Below, one piece after another: positions 9,515-17,210 of a stretch of DNA of 64,000 bases. The translations under genes were made by a program, and so were the position numbers. The first letter of the stretch is position 1; every line of letters begins with the position of its first letter. The DNA comes from Spirochaetaceae bacterium. Its GTDB lineage: Bacteria; Spirochaetota; Spirochaetia; Treponematales; Rectinemataceae. The notes beneath the pieces are model-generated. The model was not told where the DNA came from and made no database searches. It saw only the letters and a program-made list of their open reading frames with translations. Location of the stretch: positions 1 through 64,000 of the forward strand of contig JANXYQ010000127.1 in the NCBI GenBank assembly GCA_025355995.1. Reading direction: 5' to 3'.

Positions 9515-9548
9515 ATAAAAAAATAGCCCGCGTCGATCGAACGCGGGC
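9515..9548 (-). terminator. Rho-independent terminator (minus strand)
   Basis: Perfect 8-bp stem GCCCGCGT (9526-9533)/ACGCGGGC (9541-9548), 7-nt loop, and on the minus strand a following T-rich run (complement of 9515-9523). It ends the broken DUF2318 gene and may also stop readthrough from the copper operon. Confidence 0.8.
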
Positions 9549-9581
9549 ATGTTACGCGAGGCGGAAGGCGAACTATAGGCC

Positions 9582-9961
9582 TTAGCCGCCGATCGCGGCT
9601 CCGAGATCGGTCTTGTCGCCTTCGAGTATCGGGACCGGATTGCATCCGCCCTTGATCTTCTCGACCTGGTCGACGCGGAAGCGATTGCCGCAGTTCTGGC
9701 GGACGAAGACGTCGCCCACTTGCTTGTTGTAGCCGCGCCCGGACTGATAGCAGGCCTGGCAGGTATTGAGAGCCGTTCGGATAGTGCCATCGGAAGCCTT
9801 GACCGCGATGATTTCCATCTTGAGACCATCGTACGAGTAGGGATGAAGGCCGCGGCGGCGACGTCCTTCTTCTTGGTGACGATACCGCAATCGGCGGAAG
9901 TCGCGCCTGAGATTCGCGTCGACCCGAATGCCAGGGTCGCGCATGCGATCGCCGCCGCCAT
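9582..9961 (-). pseudogene. Frameshifted DUF2318 (FtrD-like) secreted protein
   Basis: Two adjacent minus-strand frames together give one protein: an N-terminal signal-like segment (IMAAAIACATLAFGS) running to DVAAAAFIP, then a second frame giving YSYDGLKMEIIAVK and the DUF2318 core with TCQACY, QNCGNRF and GGCNPV. The switch is at the GGG run 9840-9842; one extra base would restore the frame. A strong Shine-Dalgarno (complement of 9989-9995) has no ATG, GTG or TTG at the correct distance, so the start may be lost as well; the first in-frame ATG is at 9961. In family members the second cysteine pair is CxxC, here only one cysteine remains. Either decayed or a sequencing error. Confidence 0.65.
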
Positions 9962-10046
9962 GATAGCTTTTCCCTTGAAGAGTGAAGTCCTCCTCGAAGG
10001 CCCGGTTTCGTGCTCTCGGGCCGAGATGGAGATCCTATTTCCCGTG

Positions 10047-10066
10047 TGCGAACGCAGCATGAATCG
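10047..10066 (-). promoter_or_regulatory. Response-regulator box for the DUF2318 gene
   Basis: On the minus strand this is a near copy of the 10121-10140 site (14 consecutive bases identical) with two TTC(A/G) half-sites 11 bp apart. A TAGGAT -10-like hexamer (complement of 10032-10037) follows 9 bp downstream, so the box would replace or overlap the -35. Confidence 0.45.
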
Positions 10067-10120
10067 TTTGTGCGTCTTCCTTTCGATGTTCGGCTCGCGA
10101 TTCCATGAATTGAGCGTCTG

Positions 10121-10140
10121 GCGTTCATGCTGCGTTCACA
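10121..10140 (+). promoter_or_regulatory. Response-regulator box for the SafE-cupredoxin gene
   Basis: Direct repeat gcGTTCA (10121-10127) and gcGTTCA at 10132-10138, 11-bp period. A TATATG hexamer (10148-10153) starts 7 bp downstream, giving the same geometry as the divergent copy. Together the two copies form a perfect 14-bp inverted repeat (10050-10063 / 10124-10137) around the 60-bp middle of the divergent intergenic region. Confidence 0.5.
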
Positions 10141-10193
10141 GCAGCCGTATATGTTCCTTCCAGAAGAGCTTGAGATCTAGCGAGGTAGCCGCG

Positions 10194-12116
10194 ATGAGCA
10201 GTAAGCAGACGATTTTATTCGTGGGTGGCATGACCTGTTCATCCTGCGAGGCGAGGATTTCCGCTGCCCTTCGCAAGGCTCCGGGCGTGATCGAAGCCAA
10301 GGCGAGCCTTAAGGGCGGAAGCGCTTGGATCGAGTTCGACGATGAGACAACCTCGGTCGACAACCTGAAGGCGGTCGTCGAAAAAAACGGCTACACGGTC
10401 AAGAACAAGAAGAGCGCCGCGAGCACGATGGTAGCTTTGGGAATCGGGGTCGTCCTCGTCGCCCTCTATATGATCGCGACCCAGGCGGGCTTGTTCAACG
10501 CTCTCCCCAAAGTCGACGCTTCCATAGGCTACGGCATGCTCTTCGTGATCGGCCTCCTGACATCGGTCCACTGCGTCGCCATGTGCGGGGGCATCGCCCT
10601 TTCGCAGAGCGTCCCCTCGGGCGCGGCCGCCGCAGAAAGGCTCGAGCGCCTCGGCCCCGGACTCCTGTACAACGGGGGTCGCGTGATCTCGTATACCATC
10701 GTCGGCGGCATCGTCGGCGCCCTAGGCTCGGTCTTCCGCTTTTCGCCCATCGCTAAAGGCACAATCGCCGCGGCCGCGGGACTTTTCATGGTTGTCCTGG
10801 GCTTAAAGATGCTCGGCATCATATCGAAGATCCCCTCGGCTTCGCGTCTCCTGCCCGCAAGCCTCCGGGACTCGATAGGCCGCATCGGCGCCGGCTTTCG
10901 GAAGCGCGGACCCTTCGCGGCGCGGACTCCGTTCGCGATAGGCCTCCTCAACGGGCTCATGCCCTGCGGCCCCCTGCAGACAATGCAGCTCTATGCCCTC
11001 GGGACCGGCAGCGCCTTTGCCGGAGCCCTCGCGATGTTCATTTTCTCCGCCGGGACAATGCCTCTCATGCTCGTCTTCGGCTTCGCGGCGGCGCTCCTGC
11101 CTCGCAAATTCGTGCCTGTCATGGTCAGGGCGAGCGCCGTCCTCGTCATGTTCCTGGGCGTCGTCACCTTCGCGCGGGCAGCATCCCTCGCCGGTATCCC
11201 TTTGCTCGGGGACTCCGTATCGCTCGCGGGCATAGCCCAGCCGAGCCTGCCCGCGGCGGCGCCCGCGGGGATAGTTTCGCCTAACGCGGCCGCGACTGCC
11301 CTCGTCGCGACTCTCTCGGGCAATTCTCAGACCGTCACCACGGCCTTTGCATCCAGCCAATACGTTCCCTTCGTAGTCAGGGCCGGGGTTCCCCTTAAAT
11401 GGATCATCAGAGTGACGCCCGACGATCTCAACGGCTGCAACAATCCCGTCACTGTGCCCGCCTACGGCATATCGAAGACCCTCGTCCCCGGCGACAACCT
11501 CGTGGAGTTCACGCCTAAAAAACCGGGAGTCATCGCCTATACCTGCTGGATGGGCATGATCAGGAGTCGGATCACGGTGGTCGCGGATCTCGGCGAAGCC
11601 GCCTCTCTGCCCCCCGACCAGGGCAGCGCCTCGAACGCTCCGCTGATCCCAGGCGGCCAGGGCGGGGTCCTCGGGGGATGCTGCTCCGGCGCGAGCAATC
11701 CTACCTTTGCCGGCGGCAAGGTGCCTGTGGATACTGTCGGCCTCCCGGTTATCGAGAACGGCGTCCAGGTGATAACCGTCAACGTCAGCGGCACGGGCTA
11801 TACGCCCGCCGCCCTCGTGCTTCAGAAGGGCATGAAGGCAGTCATCAAGTTCAAGGCCCAGGACCTCACTTCCTGCACGAGCCGGGTGATCTTCCCCGAG
11901 TACAACGGCGGCCTCGATCTCGGCAAGGGTCAGCTCGAGACCCCGCCCATCCCCGTCACCGCGGATTTCACCTTCCAATGCTCTATGGGGATGCTCCACG
12001 GCTATGTGAAGACAGTCGACGACATCGCGAAGATCGATATGAAAAAGATCAGGGCCGAGATCGGCGCTTACCGCGCCTCTTTGGGCGGCGCCGGTGGCGG
12101 TTGCTGCGGACGATAA
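10194..12116 (+). CDS. HMA - SafE-type permease - double cupredoxin fusion
   Basis: 640 aa; start at 10194 with GAGGT at 10182-10186. Domain order: heavy-metal-associated domain (GGMTCSSC, cysteines 15 and 18); about six to seven TM helices from ~80 to ~370 with the SafE/UreH-like signature SVHCVAMCGGIALS and a second half-repeat LLNGLMPCGPLQTMQ; then two cupredoxin-like domains (~380-460, with CNNPV and YTCWMGM; ~522-610, with CTSRV and FQCSMGM). Linker CC and C-terminal GGGCCGR add further thiols. It probably moves Cu(I) from cytoplasm to periplasm and hands it to its own cupredoxins. Transport direction and substrate are inferred. Confidence 0.85.
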   Translation: MSSKQTILFVGGMTCSSCEARISAALRKAPGVIEAKASLKGGSAWIEFDDETTSVDNLKAVVEKNGYTVKNKKSAASTMVALGIGVVLVALYMIATQAGLFNALPKVDASIGYGMLFVIGLLTSVHCVAMCGGIALSQSVPSGAAAAERLERLGPGLLYNGGRVISYTIVGGIVGALGSVFRFSPIAKGTIAAAAGLFMVVLGLKMLGIISKIPSASRLLPASLRDSIGRIGAGFRKRGPFAARTPFAIGLLNGLMPCGPLQTMQLYALGTGSAFAGALAMFIFSAGTMPLMLVFGFAAALLPRKFVPVMVRASAVLVMFLGVVTFARAASLAGIPLLGDSVSLAGIAQPSLPAAAPAGIVSPNAAATALVATLSGNSQTVTTAFASSQYVPFVVRAGVPLKWIIRVTPDDLNGCNNPVTVPAYGISKTLVPGDNLVEFTPKKPGVIAYTCWMGMIRSRITVVADLGEAASLPPDQGSASNAPLIPGGQGGVLGGCCSGASNPTFAGGKVPVDTVGLPVIENGVQVITVNVSGTGYTPAALVLQKGMKAVIKFKAQDLTSCTSRVIFPEYNGGLDLGKGQLETPPIPVTADFTFQCSMGMLHGYVKTVDDIAKIDMKKIRAEIGAYRASLGGAGGGCCGR

Positions 12117-12138
12117 AAGCGCCGGACGAGGGCGCTTT
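12116..12138 (+). terminator. Hairpin at the end of the SafE-cupredoxin gene
   Basis: 8-bp perfect stem AAAGCGCC (12116-12123)/GGCGCTTT (12131-12138), 7-nt loop, overlapping the stop codon. Only three T residues end the stem and no further U-tract follows, so it is a weak intrinsic terminator. Confidence 0.5.
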
Positions 12139-12191
12139 GGCCGCGCTGACTGATCGCCTGACCTCCCCTTCCGTACCCCCACGCCGCGCGC

Positions 12192-12443
12192 TTACGGGAG
12201 CAGATAGATCACCCGGAGTCCCGAGGAACCAGCCGCCACATACGCATAAGATCCGCTCACCTCCACTATATCGGCGCGCTAGCTTCCCTCGGCGGGAGAC
12301 GAACGAGCGATGGTCGGCCCCACCGAGTCCGTCGCGTGAAGAAACAGGTCTTTCGTGATCGGGTGCTGGCATGCTGCGAGCGCCAATACCGCCGACGCGA
12401 TCGCGATAGTCTTGAAAAACGAGGCGACCTTATTCTGAATCAT
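12192..12443 (-). pseudogene. Relic of an LVIVD-repeat lipoprotein
   Basis: Reading from an ATG at 12443 gives a lipoprotein signal (residues ~10-25, lipobox LALAAC), 54 codons, then an in-frame TAG, then DIVEVSGSYAYVAAGSSGLR and a TAA at 12192. The last part is the classic LVIVD beta-propeller repeat end (SYAYVA..SGLRVI). A normal member has several hundred residues between these two ends, so this is an internal deletion plus a nonsense codon. Its start overlaps the end of the next relic as in a former operon. Confidence 0.6.
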
Positions 12444-13328
12444 TTGCGTTGCCTTGCTCGCCGGCGAACTGGATGCTCAGCAGGGGGTCTTCCTGCCCGG
12501 CGCCGCGGCTGCCGGTCGACTTCTCGTGTTGAAGGTAGTCAAAAGCCTCCGCTTTCCCGGCATCGATCGCGTATGCCTTCTGGAAATGGTCTTTCGCTTC
12601 CGCGTATTTCTCCATCTGATACTAGGTGCGGGAGATATCCAGGTAGAGCGTCAGGAGCAGGTCGTTCCCTTTCTGGTGCCCGCCCCTCTCGAGGGTCTCC
12701 CGGGCGGCGTCGTAGGTCGCGAACGCGTCGGCGTACTTCTGCTGGAGGAACAGGAGACTCCCCAGGTTGATGCGCGCGTCCGCATAGCCCGCATCGATGC
12801 CGAGCGCCTTTCGAAAGTCCCTTCCGCTTTCCCATACTGGAGGAATTTCGCGAGCATGATTCCCGACTTGTTCCAATCCTGCTTTTTCCCGCTCTGCTGC
12901 GCGGCGGACAGCTGGTTGCCCGTGACGAGCTCGATCAGCGTGTCCCTGTCCTTGCGGAAGCCGTCCATGATCGCTTCCCTGCGCCCGTAGTGGAGCCCGA
13001 GATCGGTCTCCTTCAATCCCACGGGCCGATACCGTTGCCAGGGCTCCTTGGTCGAGTAGAACCTCCGGCTCTCGGGCTTCGCGTCGTAGGCTGTCCGCTC
13101 CTCCATGCCTTTCCGCCACGCCTCCATAAAGACCGCCTTGCCTATCAGGGTGATCTCCATCGGCACCCAGATCTCTCCGTCCACGTCCAGGCACATGCCG
13201 CGGTCCGGATGGATTGCGGCGTACTTCCTGCTCGGCATTTTTGTGTTTATGGCCGCGAAGATGTGTCCCGGTACGGTGATGAAGCCCGTATCGACGGCCA
13301 GCGCCGAGGGTCCTCCGCTGACGGGGAT
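12430..13328 (-). pseudogene. Truncated transglutaminase-like/TPR protein
   Basis: Minus-strand frames can be joined into one protein tail: FITVPGHIFAAINTKM and LDVDGEIWVPMEIT (the His and Asp region of a transglutaminase-like domain), a linker, then TPR units (INLGSLLFLQQKYADAF, YQMEKYAEAKDHFQKAYA). Damage: the domain's N-terminus with the catalytic Cys is missing; a single-base deletion near 12818-12824 shifts the frame; and a TAG at 12622-12624 interrupts the TPR. The relic begins directly after the stop of the upstream ATPase-domain gene, in the same frame. Confidence 0.65.
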
Positions 13329-13895
13329 TCAATCCCCGGCTTGATCGCCCGCGCGCCCATAGGCGCCTAGGGGCAGCTCGAGGTCGATCCTGGTCCCCAC
13401 GATGACCTTCGAGGGCCACTCGACGGGGTTCTTCATGCAGTCGACGAAGACGAGGCGGAAGCGGGGGAAGACCTTGCGGACGGCGACGAGGCCCATGCCG
13501 AAGCGCTGATTGCCGAAGCGCTCGCGGTAGGACATGAAGGCGGGAGACATCAGGTCGATGGCCGTGACCGGCTCTTCGAAGGAGTAGGGCAGGCCCGAGG
13601 GATCGAAGCCGCCGCCCGCGTCGAGGATCCCTACCTGCAGGGCGTCATCCCTGCACCGGAACTCCACGATGACGTCCTCTTCCGTGTTCCTCTCCTGATG
13701 CGCGCGGATGGAATTGGCCACCAACTCGAGGATCGCGAAGGTAATCTGCTCGTCGGCGACGTCCGAGTCCGGGAATTTCAGGTCGGAGAAGGATTTCAGT
13801 ATCCGCGGGAAGGGAGTCCCCGGCTTTATGAGGAATCTAAGCGCGGATTTCTGCGCGTTGCGGAAGACGATGCTTGGCACAAGCGGATGATACAC
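13329..13895 (-). CDS. HATPase-domain protein
   Basis: 188 aa with only a GHKL-type ATPase fold: N-box ILELVANSIRAH, G1 DAGGGFDP and a G2-like RFGMGLVAVRK. No phosphoacceptor histidine, receiver or membrane segment, so it is either an anti-sigma-type kinase or the detached catalytic part of a signalling protein. The frame opens at a GTG (13895); an alternative GTG at 13880 sits 6 bases after a TATCAT hexamer with TTACCG 17 bp further upstream and might be a leaderless start. It sits among relics, but its own frame is intact. Confidence 0.6.
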   Translation of the reverse strand: MYHPLVPSIVFRNAQKSALRFLIKPGTPFPRILKSFSDLKFPDSDVADEQITFAILELVANSIRAHQERNTEEDVIVEFRCRDDALQVGILDAGGGFDPSGLPYSFEEPVTAIDLMSPAFMSYRERFGNQRFGMGLVAVRKVFPRFRLVFVDCMKNPVEWPSKVIVGTRIDLELPLGAYGRAGDQAGD

Positions 13896-13948
13896 GAAAA
13901 CACCCGCTTCGGTAAATACGAATTGGGCCGCTGGCGACGCTCGCGCCC

Positions 13949-14250
13949 TCAGTCGCGAATGAAGTAAAGAGCGGCCTCGCCCTTCTCCCTGTTGGCCGAG
14001 ACCAGGACATCGCGATCTGCCTGGCGGAGTACGGCGACATTGCTCGGGCCGACGCCGTTCTCGATGGTCACCGCCTCGAGGACGAGGGGATCGGCGCTGG
14101 TCGCGGACAGGTAGAAGAGGTGCTGGCTACCGCGGCGGCGGCCCCCGATGACGGCAGGCTTGCCCCTGAGGGCGGCGATCTCCATGCCGGCTTCATAGTC
14201 CGCTCTCCCGGGTACGTGGATGTCCCCTCCGGCGGCCAGACCGGGATAAT
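13949..14250 (-). pseudogene. C-terminal fragment of a secreted repeat protein
   Basis: The minus-strand frame reads as a plausible protein tail, HVPGRADYEAGMEIAALRG then SNVAVLRQADRDVLVSANRE, ending in a stop at 13949. The style is of FG-GAP/propeller-like proteins, though I cannot name a family. The beginning is missing: protein-like sequence stops around 14250, where the opposite-strand ferredoxin relic starts. This looks like a rearrangement junction. Confidence 0.35.
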
Positions 14251-14659
14251 CAAGCTGGTGCGTGACCTCTCGGGCCCCCTGCCGAGGACCGACGCGGAGC
14301 GCCTCCCGGAGATCAACGAGGCCGTCAAGGCGAGAAAGGCAGTTAAGCCGGAGCGCGGGGCCTTCCTCGGCTCATCTCTCGGGAGCTTCTTCCACGGCAT
14401 GGCCTCCGGCCAATTCGCCAGGATGGACGCTAGCTACGAGCTTTCGGCCGCCTGCGACGGATGCGGCGTCTGCGCGCGGGTCTGCCCGAGGGAGAACGTG
14501 GTCCTGGAGAATGGCCGTCCCGCGTGGAAGCACGATTGCGACAACTGCGGCGCCAGCTCGACCTGGTGCCCGAAGCGCGCCATCTCCCAGGGCGGAGGCG
14601 TCGCTTCCGGCGGAGGGCATCACGCCCGAGTCGCGTTGGGCGACATGAGGCTCCGCTAA
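14250..14659 (+). pseudogene. Truncated EFR1-type flavodoxin-ferredoxin
   Basis: The C-terminal half of an EFR1-family protein is readable, with an open frame from 14120 but family-like sequence only from about 14250. First cluster motif CDGCGVCARVCPREN is intact. The second, CDNCGASSTWCPK, has serine in place of the third cysteine, so this [4Fe-4S] site is broken. The N-terminal flavodoxin domain (about 150 residues) is absent. The end HHARVALGDMRLR matches the normal family C-terminus. Probably non-functional. Confidence 0.6.
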
Positions 14660-15138
14660 AGAGGGGTTTTGCTCGAGGGGCCTCTCATGTTCCGGATCTG
14701 GGCCACGTGGTAGAAATCGTGCGTGAACACCGAGATGAGGCCCTCGGCCCAGGTCATTTCGCCGCCGTCGAAGGAGCGGTCCAGGAACCTCTCGTCCAGG
14801 GTTCGGGCCCGGGCCGAGAGGGCGTCGTGGGTGGCCTCCATTCGGGCCAATGCGGCCTGCCACCTGGCCTCGGTGACTCTGTCCTTCGGCACCGGGGGGA
14901 AATCCTGGTCGCCTTCCGGAAAGCCGGGGGCCCGGCCTTCCAGGCGAGCGAGGAAGATCTCCTTGTACCGATGGACATGGAGGGCGACCCCCCAGACGGT
15001 AAAGCCTTCGAGGGTGTCGGCGTCGACGACCTGATTGGCCGTCTGCGCGGCCAGTTCGTCGCGCAGGCAGCGCCCGTTGAAGCTGTCGCCCTTCCATTCC
15101 CGGTCCCAATAGTTTATGAGCCTAGACCATGCGTCCAC
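14656..15138 (-). CDS. DinB-family protein
   Basis: 160 aa, complete, starting at GTG 15138 with GGGAGGAAG just upstream. Four-helix DinB/YfiT-type fold with the putative metal histidines in ALHVHRYKE (around residue 54) and FTHDFYHVAQI (around 140). The family includes thiol-transferases and damage-inducible proteins of unclear function. It converges on the EFR1 relic with a 4-bp overlap. Confidence 0.8.
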   Translation of the reverse strand: MDAWSRLINYWDREWKGDSFNGRCLRDELAAQTANQVVDADTLEGFTVWGVALHVHRYKEIFLARLEGRAPGFPEGDQDFPPVPKDRVTEARWQAALARMEATHDALSARARTLDERFLDRSFDGGEMTWAEGLISVFTHDFYHVAQIRNMRGPSSKTPL

Positions 15139-15182
15139 GACTTCCTCCCGTATCTAGTCTACGTCGGACTCTTCGAGGGCTC

Positions 15183-15341
15183 TCATCGCGCGATCGCATG
15201 GAGCCTGCGAAGGAGGAAGGCTGCGATGAAAACGAGGAGGAGGACCCAGGCTAGAATCCCCGAAACGGTTCTCATCATCCTTCGGTACCGCTCGGGCTTG
15301 AACTTGAAGCCCTTGAAGATCGGACGAAATTCGAATTTCAT
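15183..15341 (-). CDS. Small single-pass membrane protein
   Basis: 52 aa, start MKFEFRPIFKGFKFKPERY chosen at 15341 because GAGGAG lies 7 bases upstream. Basic N-terminus followed by one hydrophobic helix (ILAWVLLLVFIAAFLL) and a short basic tail. No known family. Located between DinB and the divergent ABC exporter. Confidence 0.5.
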   Translation of the reverse strand: MKFEFRPIFKGFKFKPERYRRMMRTVSGILAWVLLLVFIAAFLLRRLHAIAR

Positions 15342-15360
15342 GCTCGGCTCCTCGCGGCTA

Positions 15361-15389
15361 TTGGCATTCCCGGCCACGGTTGGCATACT
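15361..15389 (+). promoter_or_regulatory. Promoter of the ABC exporter, apparently leaderless
   Basis: TTGGCA (15361-15366), 17-bp spacer, CATACT (15384-15389), then six bases to the ATG at 15396. The predicted +1 coincides with the start codon, and there is no Shine-Dalgarno. Confidence 0.5.
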
Positions 15390-15395
15390 GGCGCG

Positions 15396-17210
15396 ATGAA
15401 TAAAAAGCGCGCGCGCTTCGCCAGGTGGCTCGGCTACGTCGGGCACTATTCGCCCTGGATGGCCCTGGCGATCGGCGCCCTCCTCGCCGTCATCCTGATC
15501 GACCTGGCCGCGCCGCGGGTCTTCGCCTTCGTCGTCGATGTGCTCCTCGCTCCGGCGAGCCGGGCTTCGGGCAGGGCGAGCCTGCCCCTGCTCGGCCCGA
15601 TGGGCCTGGGCCGGGCCTTCCTCTGCGTCGGCGCCTTCCTCGTCCTCCTCGTCCTATGCAAGAGCGCCCTCCAATTCTGCAAGACGATGCTCCTGGCCCT
15701 CGTCGGGGAGAGGATCCACCTCGAGGTCCGCGGCTCGCTCTTCGAGCACATCCACAGGCTTCCCATATCTTATTTCGACTCGAGCTTCACGGGCAAGATC
15801 ATGGCGAGGGTGACGACGGACGCCGACGCGCTGTGGGGCCTCCTGTACAACGGCGTCAACGGAGTCGTGGCTCCCCTCCTCTCGCTTAGCCTGATCCTGA
15901 TCGTGGTGGCGATGACCGCCCCCGCCCTCAGCCTCGTCCTCCTCCTGGTGCTGCCCGTTTTCGCCGTCCTCTATTATTGGGCGCGGACGCGGAACCAAGT
16001 CGCCATCCGGCTGCAGAGGGAAACGCTGTCGTCCATCTACGCCCGCTTGCAGGAGCAGATCTCGGGGGTAAGGACGGTGAGGACCTTCGGCATGGCGGGA
16101 GAGGAATCGAACCGCTTCATGGACGTTCTGAGGCGGCTCTACGACAACAACATGGCTCTGATGAGGACCTTCGGGACCCTAGGATCGCTGAGCGACCTGA
16201 TCGTGGGCGTCGGCACCGCCCTGGTGCTCTGCCTCGGGGGCTCCTTCGCCGCGCGAGGGTACATCAGCGTCGGCCAGCTCGTGCAGTTCTACGCCTACGC
16301 CGGCATGCTCTTCGTCCCCGTCCAGACCATCGCCAACACCCTCGCCCAGACCTTCTCGCAGGCCGAGGTGGCGCTGGAGCGGATCTTCGAGCTGCTGGAC
16401 CAGGAGGAGGCCAAGGAGTTCTCGGGCGGCCGGCCCTGCCCGCCGCTGGCCGGCGATATCGAGATCGAGGACCTCGACTTCTCCTACGACGGCGAGACGC
16501 CGGTCTTGAGGGACCTGAGCCTGCGCATCCCCGCCCGCAGCGCCGTGGCCATCGTCGGACCCTCCGGAGCCGGCAAGACCTCCCTAGTCAACTTGATCTG
16601 CCGCTTCTACGACTTCCAGAAGGGCCGGATCCTCCTGGACGGCATGGACATCACGACGCTCGAGACCGGGAGCTTCCGCTCCCAGGTCGGCTACGTCCCG
16701 CAGGAGAGCTTCCTGTTCAGCGGCTCGGTCTTCGAGAATATCCAGTACGCGAAGCCCGGCGCAACGATGGAGGAGGTGCGGGAGGCCGCGAGGATAGCGA
16801 ACGCCGACGACTTCATCCGCGCCTTCCCCGAGGGCTACGATACGATCCTCGGCGAACGGGGCGTCAAGCTCTCAGGCGGGCAGAAGCAGCGCCTCAATAT
16901 CGCCCGGGCCCTCCTGCGCAGGCCTCGCATCCTCATCCTCGACGAGCCCACGAGCTCCCTCGACTCGGAGAGCGAGGCGGCCATCATCGACGCGATGGGA
17001 TCCTCCTTCCGCGGCCTCACCAGCATCGTCATCGCGCACCGGCTCTCGACCGTGATGGCCGCCGACCGCATCTTCGTGCTCGACGGCGGGCGCCTCGCTC
17101 AGCAGGGCAGGCACGCCGAGCTGGCCGCGGTCGAGGGCGTATACCGGAATCTCTGCAGCAAGCAGTTCGTCTCGGGCGAGGAGGACCTCCAAGGGGGGAG
17201 GGCGCCATGA
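15396..17210 (+). CDS. ABC exporter (fused permease and ATPase)
   Basis: 604 aa half-transporter that should act as a homodimer or with a partner not seen here. Six TM helices in residues ~20-315, then the nucleotide-binding domain: Walker A GPSGAGKTS near 388, signature LSGGQKQR near 491, Walker B ILILDEPTSSLD near 511 and the switch histidine in IAHRLS. Lipid/peptide/drug exporter family (MsbA/LmrA-like); substrate unknown. Overlaps the next gene by 4 bp. Confidence 0.92.
   Translation: MNKKRARFARWLGYVGHYSPWMALAIGALLAVILIDLAAPRVFAFVVDVLLAPASRASGRASLPLLGPMGLGRAFLCVGAFLVLLVLCKSALQFCKTMLLALVGERIHLEVRGSLFEHIHRLPISYFDSSFTGKIMARVTTDADALWGLLYNGVNGVVAPLLSLSLILIVVAMTAPALSLVLLLVLPVFAVLYYWARTRNQVAIRLQRETLSSIYARLQEQISGVRTVRTFGMAGEESNRFMDVLRRLYDNNMALMRTFGTLGSLSDLIVGVGTALVLCLGGSFAARGYISVGQLVQFYAYAGMLFVPVQTIANTLAQTFSQAEVALERIFELLDQEEAKEFSGGRPCPPLAGDIEIEDLDFSYDGETPVLRDLSLRIPARSAVAIVGPSGAGKTSLVNLICRFYDFQKGRILLDGMDITTLETGSFRSQVGYVPQESFLFSGSVFENIQYAKPGATMEEVREAARIANADDFIRAFPEGYDTILGERGVKLSGGQKQRLNIARALLRRPRILILDEPTSSLDSESEAAIIDAMGSSFRGLTSIVIAHRLSTVMAADRIFVLDGGRLAQQGRHAELAAVEGVYRNLCSKQFVSGEEDLQGGRAP

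Noticed and set aside
10032-10153. The 14-bp inverted repeat as ends of a mobile element
   Set aside because: The arms are only 60 bp apart with no coding sequence between, and each arm contains the regulator box and points to a promoter; operators explain it better.
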